Shown piece by piece: positions 1 through 6,638 of a stretch of DNA of 8,772 bases. A program made the position numbers and the translations under genes. The stretch is taken from NCBI GenBank assembly GCA_019246495.1, contig JAFAQI010000580.1, forward strand, positions 1 to 8,772, read 5' to 3'. Within the stretch, counting starts at the first letter, position 1; each line of letters opens with the position of its first letter. This stretch comes from Frankiales bacterium (GTDB lineage: Bacteria; Actinomycetota; Actinomycetes; JAFAQI01). Under the pieces are notes generated by a model. The model worked only from the letters and a program-made list of their open reading frames with translations, was not told where the DNA came from and made no database searches.

Positions 1-131
1 AGCGGTGCGCAGCGGCTCGAGGCGGTTGCCGTCGTCACGGACGGCGACGTCGACGCCGACAGCCGCGCGGTTGCTGCGGACCTCGGAGTGGACGCGCCGA
101 TCATCGCTGACGCCGACGGGACGGCGCGGCC

Positions 132-135
<4 letters not shown>
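1..135 (+). CDS. Cytidine-deaminase-like protein, C-terminal fragment
   Basis: Only the last 44 codons are in the window and the gene continues off the left edge. The frame reads SGAQRLEAVAVVTDGDVDAD, then a DLGVDAPIIADADGTARP tail and a TGA stop. This resembles the C-terminal half of the small (about 100-115 aa) cytidine-deaminase-fold protein found just upstream of era in Streptomyces and mycobacteria, whose matching segment, from memory, runs SGAKSLEAAAVVSE followed by a TPVLLAGPDGELRA-type end. The zinc-binding part of a true deaminase would lie off the window, so enzymatic activity cannot be judged. The stop overlaps the next start as GTGA (132-135), so this is probably one operon with the acetyltransferase and era. 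The assignment rests on recalled similarity plus position. Confidence 0.7.
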
Positions 136-640
<505 letters not shown>

Positions 641-644
<4 letters not shown>

Positions 645-1534
645 CCTTCCGCTCCGGGTTCGCGTGCTTCGTCGGCCGGCCCAACACCGGCAAGTCGACG
701 CTGACCAACGCGATCGTTGGAAGCAAGGTCGCCATCATGAGCGACCGCCCGCAGACGACGCGGCACGCAGTCCGCGGCATCGTGCATCGGGCCGACGCGC
801 AGCTCGTCGTCGTCGACACCCCCGGCTTCCACAAGCCGCGCACGTTGCTCGGCGAACGGCTCAACGACGTCGTGCGCACCACGCTCGCCGAGGTCGACGT
901 CGTGGCGTTCTGCGTGCCCGCGGACGACAAGGTCGGGCCGGGCGACCGGTTCATCGCCGCGGAGCTGGCCCGCGTCTCTCGCCGTACGCCGGTGATCGCC
1001 GTGGTGACCAAGACCGACCTCGTCGGACGTGACGTCGTCGCGCAGCGGCTGGTCGAGGTGAGTGAGCTGGGGGACTGGGCCGAGATCGTTCCGACGTCAG
1101 CCGTTGCGGGTCAGCAGGTCGACGTGCTGGTCGACCTGCTGGTGGCCCGGCTGCCGGAAGGCCCCGAGCTCTATCCCGCGGGCGAGCTCACCGACGAGCC
1201 CGAGCAGGTCATGGTCGCGGAGCTCGTCCGCGAGGCCGCGCTCTCGGGCGTACGCGATGAGCTGCCGCACTCGATCGCCGTCGTCGTCGAGGAGATGGCG
1301 CCGCGCGAGGGGCGGGCCGATCTCATCGACATCGCCGCGGTGCTCTATGTCGAGCGGGACAGCCAGAAGGGCATCGTGATCGGCACCGGTGGCAGCCGGC
1401 TCCGCGACGTCGGCGCGACGGCGCGGCGGCAGATCGAGGCGCTGCTCGGCTCGCAGGTGCACCTCGACCTGCGCGTCAAGGTCGCGAAGGACTGGCAGCG
1501 CGACCCGAAGCAGCTGCGCCGGCTCGGCTTCTGA
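641..1534 (+). CDS. era: GTPase Era
   Basis: Era is an essential GTPase that binds the 3' end of 16S rRNA during 30S subunit assembly, at the inner face of the membrane and in the cytosol. The 297-aa length is normal. GTPase motifs: G1 GRPNTGKST (12-20), G2 region around QTTRH (38-42), G3 DTPG (59-62), G4 TKTD (123-126) and G5 SAV (153-155). G4 has Thr in place of the consensus Asn of NKxD; I believe this is common in actinobacterial Era. The C-terminal KH domain carries the loop VIGTGG (G248-G251) and ends in the typical LRVKVAKDWQRDPKQLRRLGF-like tail. The second loop position is usually Lys or Arg, and here it is Thr. Start GTG at 641 places FACFVGRPN at the usual distance. The gene is coupled to the acetyltransferase by a GTGA overlap. 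Its stop lies two bases from the stop of the convergent protease. Confidence 0.97.
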
Positions 1535-1555
1535 CCTCAGCCGCTCGTCGCGAGC
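1525..1555. terminator. Possible shared hairpin region at the era / protease convergent junction
   Basis: The two stop codons are separated only by 1535-1536. Around them are two short inverted repeats: CGGCT (1525-1529) with AGCCG (1539-1543), and GCTCG (1543-1547) with CGAGC (1551-1555, loop TCG). They share a base and cannot form fully together. Neither is followed by a T-run on either strand. If transcription stops here, it is by a U-less or Rho-dependent mechanism. This is weak evidence in GC-rich DNA. Confidence 0.22.
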
Positions 1556-4227
1556 CCATCGAGGATGATCCGCGTCCCCGTTGAGCGGTGGTTCTTGGTG
1601 CCGAGTGCCTTTACCGCGATCGTCCGAGTCTGCGTGAACACGCCGCTGAAGACGTCGAACCGCGCGCGGTCGTGTGTCGAAGCGGAGTAGGTGTCGACGA
1701 CCTTCTTCTTCTTGCCGTTCACATAGACCGCGAGTTTGCCGCACGACGCGCACGTCGTGACATAGAGCCGGTAGTCGAAGCCCACTGCGTGCACGGTCGC
1801 CTTTGCGTTGCGTCGCGTAGTCGTCGACGACGTCCCGTCGAACGCCGTCCGCGCTGTGCTGCGCGTCCAGCCGGCCGACTTGGCGAAGGACTTGTCGTCG
1901 TACAGCGCCGCCCGGGTCGTCGCGGTGTTGCCGGCCCGGTCGGTGACCTTGAGCGTCATCGTGTAGACCTTGCCGGGCTTGGCGGCGAACGACGTGTGGC
2001 CCTTCTTGCTCGTCGTCGTGCTGAACACGGTGTGGCCGGGATAGGTCACCGAGACGACGTAGCTGTTCGTGCCGCTGCCGCCGAAGTCGTCTGCCGTCCA
2101 GCTCGCGGTGACGTCCTTCTTTCCCTTCGCGATCGCAAGCGTCGCGGTGGGCAGCGGCGCCGAGGTGTCGATGTCGATCAGGCTGTCGGCGTAGTGGCAG
2201 ACGATGTTCGGGTTGTCGCCGTCGGCGACCGCCGGAGGGTCGTTCCACGCGACGAGCGTGAGGTCGTGTACGCCGTCGGCCGAGCCGGGCGCGCCGAAGT
2301 CGGAGAGTGTGACCTGCGTCGGCGGCGTCGACGAGCCGCCGTTCGTCATGCAGATGTGGTCGCCGTCGACGTCGATGCGGTAGTGGTCGAACGACATGAA
2401 GCTGGGCATGTGCACCGTCACCGGGACGGTCAGCGACTTGCTGTAGGCCGGACCACCTCGGCTGAGATGCGGGTCGCCACCGAGTGCTGTGCTCAGCACG
2501 TTCTTCCAGAGCGGCGTGCCAAGGCCGGTCACCTCGTCGTAGCCGGCATGCGCGACGTCAGCGCCGTTCCATCCGTTGCAGCTGGCCGGCGTCGTCGCGA
2601 ACGTGGGGCAGTTGTCGTTGACGTCGGTGTAGCCCGGGGTGCCGCCGGTGTAGGTCTGCTGCCGGTAGAGCCCCGGGAGGATGTTGCCGATGCCCCACGA
2701 GGTGTTGTCGAGCGCGAGCTGTACGGCGTAGGTCGACGCGCTGACCGGGCTGGAGACGCTCGTCCCGCGCACCGGCAGGTTCTGGTTCCCTCCGCCGAGC
2801 GCTGCACTCGAGCTGAGGATGCCGAACTCCGGCGGTCCGGCGAGTGCGGCGATGTCCGGGACGGTGCGCATCGTCGTGGTGAGGCCGACGCCGTCCTGGT
2901 AGGCGGGTCGCGGGAAGACCGCCGACTCGCCACCGCCGGACGCACCTGCGGCGGACGGGTCGGCACCGGGATGCCAGCCGCCGTCGACCCAGCCCTGCGG
3001 CGTGCCGTCGGTGATCGCGTGGCCGCTCGCGTGCTGTGTTCCGCCGACGGCGACGACCTGCGGCGAGCTCGCGGGATAGCTCACTCCCTGCACGGCGGTC
3101 GACGGACCGCTGCCGGGGTCGCAGTAGTCGCCGTTGTCGCCGCTGGCGGCGAAGACCGTTACCCCCGTTGCGAGGTCGTAAGACATCACGTCCTCGAAGG
3201 CGGCGTAGAGGCTGTTGGGCTGCGGGTCGTTGTTGAGGCTGCTCTCGCAGAACCCCCACGAAATGCTGGCCGCGACGATGTGCCGGTCGACGGCTGGGTT
3301 GGACGCGTCGTCGCCGATCGCGCCGAGTGACGTGTAGAGGCCGAAGAAGTCGTCAGACGTCAGGTAGGCCCGCTGGTTCGCGTAGGGCGCGACGGCGTAG
3401 ATCGCCTCCTGGTCGAGGTCGACCTCGATGTCGTCGCCGGGCTGGTTGCCGGTCTGGTTCGCGCACTTGTTGGGCTGGCTGAGGGTGTCGACACACGGCG
3501 CGAGCGACGGATCCGGCACCACGGACGTGTACTTGGGTGCCGGCCACGGCTTGCCGGTCGTCGACGCGAGGCGATTCGCATAGGCCGTGAGGTCGGCCGG
3601 GTGCCAGTCGGACAGCTGCACCGTCGCGATCGTCTCCTTGCGCAGCGGAGAGCTCAACGGTGGCGCAACGGTTGGGTCGAGATTGCTGCTGTCCACGCCG
3701 TACGCCGTGCGGAAGTCCTGGCCGGTTGCCGTCGCGGAGGGTCGCAGTGCGGGCCGGTGGTCGTCCCCGCCGAACGCGATCGTCACCTGACCGCGGAAGC
3801 CGGCCGGCACGCTGGGCAGCGGATGCTGCATTGTCGATGCCGGGTCGACTGCGCGTGCGCTGCCGAACAACTGCTTCACCAGCGACGCGGGTCCGCTCAC
3901 GGCAACTGCGGTGCGGGTGATGCGGTCGACATGCAGGCCGAGGTGACGCGCGGTCGACGCGACCGACTGTTGCCGGGCGGGACTCGGCAGAGCCGCAGCC
4001 AGGGCGCGGGCGCGGGTGCGGGAGACGCCGGCCGGTTGCCCCTTGGCCAGAGCACGGAGCGCGCCGCGGTCCTGCGGCGTAAGTGCGAGCAGCACGTGCT
4101 CGATCGGCCCGTGCGGCCGGACCGCCGCAGCGCCCGCCGTCGCGGCCGTCGCCACGACCGAGGTCGGGACGGCCAGCGCGGCGGCCAGACAGGCCACGAC
4201 CGGCACGGCGCAGCGCGCGATACGCAT
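1537..4227 (-). CDS. Secreted sedolisin-type serine-carboxyl protease (S53) with C-terminal beta-rich modules
   Basis: An 896-aa extracellular endopeptidase of the kumamolisin/sedolisin family, enzymes that mostly act at acidic pH. Residues 1-35 are a Sec-type signal peptide (MRIAR, a hydrophobic stretch, Ala-rich end). Residues about 40-155 match the Pro-kumamolisin activation domain. The catalytic domain (about 165-582) shows the family signature: E268 and D272 (ExxxD in DDIEVDLD), SISWG (321-325), the oxyanion Asp D364 in ASGDNG, and the nucleophile S490 in RGTSVSSP. The calcium site near the end is present as YTDVND (D535) and [11 protein letters not shown] (D564). Then follow a beta-rich segment (about 592-688), an Ig/FnIII-like segment (about 691-775), and a terminal module (about 776-896) resembling the binding-type domain common at the ends of actinobacterial secreted proteins (W, AxVYVNG, VDTYS, V.A.GT motifs). 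The start ATG has a strong GAGGAG site. It is convergent with era and divergent from recO. The likely role is nutrient acquisition or exoprotein processing; this is inferred. Confidence 0.95.
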   Translation of the reverse strand: MRIARCAVPVVACLAAALAVPTSVVATAATAGAAAVRPHGPIEHVLLALTPQDRGALRALAKGQPAGVSRTRARALAAALPSPARQQSVASTARHLGLHVDRITRTAVAVSGPASLVKQLFGSARAVDPASTMQHPLPSVPAGFRGQVTIAFGGDDHRPALRPSATATGQDFRTAYGVDSSNLDPTVAPPLSSPLRKETIATVQLSDWHPADLTAYANRLASTTGKPWPAPKYTSVVPDPSLAPCVDTLSQPNKCANQTGNQPGDDIEVDLDQEAIYAVAPYANQRAYLTSDDFFGLYTSLGAIGDDASNPAVDRHIVAASISWGFCESSLNNDPQPNSLYAAFEDVMSYDLATGVTVFAASGDNGDYCDPGSGPSTAVQGVSYPASSPQVVAVGGTQHASGHAITDGTPQGWVDGGWHPGADPSAAGASGGGESAVFPRPAYQDGVGLTTTMRTVPDIAALAGPPEFGILSSSAALGGGNQNLPVRGTSVSSPVSASTYAVQLALDNTSWGIGNILPGLYRQQTYTGGTPGYTDVNDNCPTFATTPASCNGWNGADVAHAGYDEVTGLGTPLWKNVLSTALGGDPHLSRGGPAYSKSLTVPVTVHMPSFMSFDHYRIDVDGDHICMTNGGSSTPPTQVTLSDFGAPGSADGVHDLTLVAWNDPPAVADGDNPNIVCHYADSLIDIDTSAPLPTATLAIAKGKKDVTASWTADDFGGSGTNSYVVSVTYPGHTVFSTTTSKKGHTSFAAKPGKVYTMTLKVTDRAGNTATTRAALYDDKSFAKSAGWTRSTARTAFDGTSSTTTRRNAKATVHAVGFDYRLYVTTCASCGKLAVYVNGKKKKVVDTYSASTHDRARFDVFSGVFTQTRTIAVKALGTKNHRSTGTRIILDGLATSG

Positions 4228-4230
4228 GGA

Positions 4231-4237
4231 TCTCCTC
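4231..4237 (-). promoter_or_regulatory. Shine-Dalgarno site of the S53 protease
   Basis: On the minus strand the sequence reads GAGGAGA, then TCC, then the ATG at 4227. This strong match fixes the start and puts the signal peptide at the very N-terminus. Confidence 0.8.
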
Positions 4238-4263
4238 GGAGGTGGCGCACAACTGTTGGCGCC

Positions 4264-4294
4264 CTATCGAGACTGCCACAACAGGTGAGGTCAA
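4264..4294 (-). promoter_or_regulatory. Candidate promoter of the S53 protease
   Basis: On the minus strand TTGACC (4294-4289) matches five of six bases of the -35 consensus. About 18 bases further is TCGATAG (4270-4264), a poor -10 match. Transcription would begin about 25-30 bases before the ribosome-binding site. A short odd-centred palindrome CAACTGTTG (4250-4258) would fall near or just after the start point. The -35 is good and the -10 weak, so this is tentative. No matching promoter for recO was recognised on the plus strand of the same 152-base intergenic region. Confidence 0.33.
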
Positions 4295-4364
4295 CCGGGT
4301 GATTTGCGAGGATCCGCCGCGGTTCGCGACCGGCGCGGCATCGACGTCCCCGCGGCCCGTGCGG

Positions 4365-4370
4365 GGGGAG
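4365..4370 (+). promoter_or_regulatory. Shine-Dalgarno site of recO
   Basis: GGGGAG lies nine bases before the GTG at 4380, and this choice gives the usual N-terminus ([20 protein letters not shown]). A longer in-frame reading back to 4083 would run into the protease gene and its leader, so it is rejected. The site is partly inside a GC-rich hairpin (CCCCGC 4348-4353 with GCGGGG 4361-4366). Confidence 0.65.
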
Positions 4371-4379
4371 AATGGCGCG

Positions 4380-5111
4380 GTGCCGCTCTATCGCGACGAG
4401 GCCGTCGTCCTCCGCACCCAGAAGCTGGGTGAGGCCGACCGCATCGTCACGCTGCTCACCCGCCGCCACGGCCGGGTGCGGGCGGTCGCCAAGGGGGTCC
4501 GGCGGACCGCGTCCCGGTTCGGGGCCCGGGTCGAGCCGTTCAGCCACGTCGACCTGCAACTCCATGAGGGCCGCTCGCTCGACGTGGTGACGCAGGCGGA
4601 GACGATCGAGCCCTACGGCGAGCGCATCGCGAACGACTACGGGCGCTACACCGCAGGCACCGCGGTGCTCGAGACCGCCGAACGGCTCACCGTCGAAGAG
4701 CGCGAGCCCTCGATCCGGCTCTATCTCCTGGTCGTCGGGGCGCTGCGTGCTCTCGCCGAGGGCGCGCACACGCCGTCGCTCGTGCTCGACGCGTTCATCC
4801 TCCGGGCAATGGCCGTGGCCGGCTACGCGCCGGCTCTCGACGGCTGTTCGCGGTGCGGCGAGCCAGGACCGCACCGCTTCTTCGCGGTGGCAGCCGGTGG
4901 CGTCGTCTGCGCCGAGCATCGGCCGGCCGGCGCGGTGACCGTCTCGGTCGCGGCGACCGATGTGCTCGGCGCGCTGCTCGATGGCGACTGGCCCGTGGCC
5001 GACGCTGCGGAGACAAAGGTGCAGCGCGAGGTGAGTGGGATCGTCGCGGCGTACCTCCAGTGGCATCTCGAGCGCGGCCTGCGGTCGCTGCGGCTCGTCG
5101 AGCGGGCCTGA
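4380..5111 (+). CDS. recO: DNA repair protein RecO
   Basis: RecO works with RecR, and in RecFOR with RecF, to load RecA onto SSB-coated single-stranded DNA during gap repair and recombination in the cytosol. The product is 243 aa, normal for the family. The N-terminus [20 protein letters not shown] and the following [10 protein letters not shown] are the family's OB-fold signature (about 1-80). A helical domain follows, with the zinc site C156-x2-C159 ... C177-x2-H180. The fourth ligand is Cys in the homologs I recall (CxxC...CxxC), so His here gives a CCCH site, which could still bind zinc. The gene is separated from uppS by 27 bases and is probably co-transcribed with it. Upstream it is divergent from the protease, so it needs its own promoter in the 4228-4379 gap. 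Confidence 0.95.
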   Translation: MPLYRDEAVVLRTQKLGEADRIVTLLTRRHGRVRAVAKGVRRTASRFGARVEPFSHVDLQLHEGRSLDVVTQAETIEPYGERIANDYGRYTAGTAVLETAERLTVEEREPSIRLYLLVVGALRALAEGAHTPSLVLDAFILRAMAVAGYAPALDGCSRCGEPGPHRFFAVAAGGVVCAEHRPAGAVTVSVAATDVLGALLDGDWPVADAAETKVQREVSGIVAAYLQWHLERGLRSLRLVERA

Positions 5112-5138
5112 GCCGTCGCCCGTGAGCAACGTCCGCCG

Positions 5139-5927
5139 ATGAGCGCCCGCCGACAGGTGCGCCCGCCGACGCCGCACCCGTCCGGGGCGCGGCCGCCGCG
5201 GATCCCGCGCGAGCTGGTGCCGCGGCACGTCGCGCTCGTGATGGACGGCAACGGCCGCTGGGCGAAACAGCGCGGGCTGCCGCGAACCGCCGGGCACGAG
5301 CGCGGTGAGCACTCGCTGTTCGACGTCGTCGAGGGAGCGATCGAAGTCGGCGTGCAGTGGTTGTCCGCCTATGCGTTCTCGACCGAGAACTGGCGCCGCT
5401 CGCCGGACGAGGTGCGCTTCCTCATGGGGTTCAACCGGGACGTGATCCGCCGCCGGCGCGACGAGATGCACGCCATGGGAGTGCGCGTGCGGTGGGCCGG
5501 CCGTCGACCGCGATTGTGGAAGTCGGTGATCCGCGAGCTCGAGGTCGCGGAGGAGATGACGCGGGACAACCGGGTGCTGACGTTGACGATGTGCGTCAAC
5601 TACGGCGGCCGGGCGGAGATCGCCGATGCCGCGGCGGCGCTCGCGCGCGAGGTTGCGGCCGGCCGGCTCGACCCGGACAAGGTCACCGACCGGACGTTCG
5701 CGCGGTTCCTCGATGAGCCCGACATGCCTGACGTCGACCTGTTCATCCGGTCGAGCGGCGTGCAGCGGACGTCGAACTTCCTGCTGTGGCAGTCGGCGTA
5801 CGCCGAAATGGTCTTCCAGAACACCTTGTGGCCGGACTACGACCGCCGTCAGTTGTGGGCCGCGATCGAGGAGTTCGCGCGGCGGGACCGGCGCTACGGC
5901 GGCGCCGAGCCGTCGTCTCCGTCGTAG
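5139..5927 (+). CDS. uppS: Isoprenyl (polyprenyl) cis-diphosphate synthase UppS
   Basis: A cis-prenyltransferase that adds isopentenyl diphosphate units to an allylic primer, giving the long polyprenyl diphosphate that becomes the lipid carrier for peptidoglycan and other cell-wall polymers. The protein is 262 aa with an N-terminal Pro/Arg-rich extension (1-28) seen in actinobacterial members. Motifs: the catalytic VMDGNGRWA (D36), AGHERG (51-56), [11 protein letters not shown] (77-87), VNYGGRAEI, then [21 protein letters not shown], with R204, R210 and S212 for diphosphate binding and E223 for magnesium. In the last motif the family has Glu (SGEQRTSN); here it is V208 (GTG codon). No clear ribosome-binding site precedes the ATG, and reinitiation after recO 27 bases upstream is plausible. 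Whether the product is C50, C55 or shorter cannot be told from the sequence. Confidence 0.96.
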   Translation: MSARRQVRPPTPHPSGARPPRIPRELVPRHVALVMDGNGRWAKQRGLPRTAGHERGEHSLFDVVEGAIEVGVQWLSAYAFSTENWRRSPDEVRFLMGFNRDVIRRRRDEMHAMGVRVRWAGRRPRLWKSVIRELEVAEEMTRDNRVLTLTMCVNYGGRAEIADAAAALAREVAAGRLDPDKVTDRTFARFLDEPDMPDVDLFIRSSGVQRTSNFLLWQSAYAEMVFQNTLWPDYDRRQLWAAIEEFARRDRRYGGAEPSSPS

Positions 5928-5966
5928 CGGTCGTCTCCGTCGTAGCAATGTGGTCTGCGTCGTAGC
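5911..5966 (+). repeat. 18-bp tandem repeat across the uppS stop codon, plus a degenerate third copy
   Basis: Copy 1 (5911-5928) CGTCGTCTCCGTCGTAGC and copy 2 (5929-5946) GGTCGTCTCCGTCGTAGC match at 17 of 18 bases. A shortened third copy, GGTCTGCGTCGTAGC, is at 5952-5966. Because the unit is six codons long, both full copies carry TAG in the uppS frame (5925-5927 and 5943-5945). The stop is therefore doubled. The array fills most of the 47-base gap before the VOC gene. Confidence 0.85.
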
Positions 5967-5968
5967 GT
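5963..5968 (+). promoter_or_regulatory. Candidate -10 box for a leaderless VOC transcript
   Basis: TAGCGT fits the actinobacterial TAnnnT pattern and ends six bases before the GTG at 5975, so transcription could begin at the start codon itself. No GGAGG-like site exists between 5946 and 5974. No good -35 was seen, as is often true for this promoter type. The gene could instead be read through from uppS. Confidence 0.35.
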
Positions 5969-5974
5969 GGTTCC

Positions 5975-6340
5975 GTGCGCATTCATCACGTGAACGTCGT
6001 CGTTCCGCCCGGCGGCACGGACGCGGTCGTCGCGTTCTATGCCGACGTGCTCGGGCTGCAGCGGGTCGCGAAGCCGGCGAACGGCGTCGACCCCAGCGGG
6101 GCATGGTTCGACATCGACGACCGGACCCAGCTGCACGTGTCGGAGCGGGACGGGCAGGTGCATCCGCAGTCGCACTTCGGGCTCGTGGTCGACGACTTCG
6201 CGGACGTGCTCGACCGGCTCGCGGCGGCCGGGGCGAGCTGGGAGGAGCAGGCGGACCTGTTCGGCGGCCGTCGCGGCTTCACCCGTGACCCGGCAGGCAA
6301 TCGCGTGGAGATCCTGGAGGCTGCCGGCGCGCTCGCGTGA
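5975..6340 (+). CDS. VOC (glyoxalase/bleomycin-resistance/dioxygenase fold) family protein
   Basis: A 121-aa single-domain protein with the two beta-alpha-beta-beta-beta units of the vicinal oxygen chelate fold. The first half has RIHHVNVVVP (H4/H5), AFYADVLGL (20-28), a GAWFDI strand and QLHVSE (H54). The second half has HFGLVVDDFADVLDRLAAAG (written from H67), then RGFTRDPAGNRVEILE with E112 in VEI. H5, H67 and E112 are the usual metal-ligand positions. The fold hosts glyoxalases, dioxygenases, epimerases and drug-binding proteins; this single-domain form has no assignable substrate. GTG at 5975 is the only start that gives the full first strand, and no ribosome-binding site precedes it. 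The stop lies six bases from the stop of the convergent membrane-protein gene. Confidence 0.88.
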   Translation: MRIHHVNVVVPPGGTDAVVAFYADVLGLQRVAKPANGVDPSGAWFDIDDRTQLHVSERDGQVHPQSHFGLVVDDFADVLDRLAAAGASWEEQADLFGGRRGFTRDPAGNRVEILEAAGALA

Positions 6341-6344
6341 GCGC
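6329..6344. terminator. Possible bidirectional hairpin at the VOC / membrane-protein convergent junction
   Basis: GCGCTC (6329-6334) and GAGCGC (6339-6344) form a 6-bp stem with a GCGT loop that includes the VOC stop codon and ends just before the opposing stop (6347-6349). There is no T-run on either strand. The compact position between converging genes fits a shared U-less terminator, but such stems arise readily by chance in GC-rich DNA. Confidence 0.3.
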
Positions 6345-6346
6345 CG

Positions 6347-6583
6347 TCAGCGGTTGACGAGCTTGACGACCGCGATCGCGACGACGCCGGCGACGATGGC
6401 GGCGCGGGCGACCCGCTGACCGGAGGAGAGCAGCGGCCAGGTGTGCCGGGTGAGGGTGACGAGTCCCGCGGCGACCACCAGCAGCACGAGTGCCGCCGTA
6501 ACGCCCTGCAACAGCAGTCCGGCGAGGAACAGCCCGCCGGCCACCACGGCGGCCAGCAGCATGACCGCCCTCGACCTCAGCAC
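6347..6583 (-). CDS. Small membrane protein of unknown function (possibly DUF6703-like)
   Basis: A 78-aa hydrophobic protein with probably three membrane helices: about 8-25 (MLLAAVVAGGLFLAGLLL), about 28-45, and about 58-76, with a short polar stretch TRHTWPLLSSGQRVAR between the second and third. The THTWP/SSGQR-type centre reminds me of small actinobacterial membrane proteins annotated DUF6703, but I cannot confirm that. The GTG at 6583 gives a basic N-terminus (MLRSRAV) yet has no ribosome-binding site. An ATG at 6562 (residue 8) is preceded by GAGGG with a five-base spacer and would give 71 aa; it is an equally good or better start. The gene follows the peroxiredoxin on the same strand across a strong inverted repeat, and converges on the VOC gene. 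Its function is unknown. Confidence 0.62.
   Translation of the reverse strand: MLRSRAVMLLAAVVAGGLFLAGLLLQGVTAALVLLVVAAGLVTLTRHTWPLLSSGQRVARAAIVAGVVAIAVVKLVNR
6568..6572 (-). promoter_or_regulatory. Shine-Dalgarno-like site favouring the inner start of the membrane protein
   Basis: The minus strand reads GAGGG, five bases, then ATG (6562). No comparable site lies before the outer GTG at 6583. If this start is used, the 19-bp inverted repeat lies about 30 bases upstream, wholly in the leader. Confidence 0.45.
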
Positions 6584-6592
6584 GCGGGCAAG

Positions 6593-6638
6593 GCTATGGC
6601 CATCTGACCGGGTTCTAGGCCGGTCAGATGGCCATAGC
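6593..6638. terminator. Perfect 19-bp inverted repeat after the peroxiredoxin gene
   Basis: Left arm GCTATGGCCATCTGACCGG (6593-6611) and right arm CCGGTCAGATGGCCATAGC (6620-6638) are exact reverse complements, with an 8-base loop GTTCTAGG. The right arm begins on the last base of the peroxiredoxin stop codon (minus-strand TAG, 6640-6638). Position and strength suggest the 3'-end hairpin of the peroxiredoxin mRNA. No T-run follows on either strand, so it would be a U-less terminator or a processing/stability stem. Each arm contains the palindrome ATGGCCAT, so a DNA-level operator is an alternative. Confidence 0.7.

Noticed and set aside
1588..3330. Long plus-strand open frame of 580 codons inside the protease gene
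   Set aside because: Antisense shadow: Arg/Val/Ala-rich with no recognisable motif, while the minus-strand reading has a full S53 catalytic signature and a strong ribosome-binding site.
4083..4379. Longer N-terminus for RecO starting at 4083
   Set aside because: The added 99 residues overlap the protease signal-peptide region and its leader, are Arg/Pro-rich, and lack family similarity; GTG 4380 gives the standard start.
5911..5966. CRISPR-like array at the end of uppS
   Set aside because: Units are 18 bp, directly adjacent without spacers, and only two to three in number; no cas genes are present.
3897..6104. Minus-strand open frame of 735 codons across recO and uppS
   Set aside because: It lies opposite two clearly recognisable genes and part of the protease, has Arg/Pro-rich low-complexity content, and has no domain signature.
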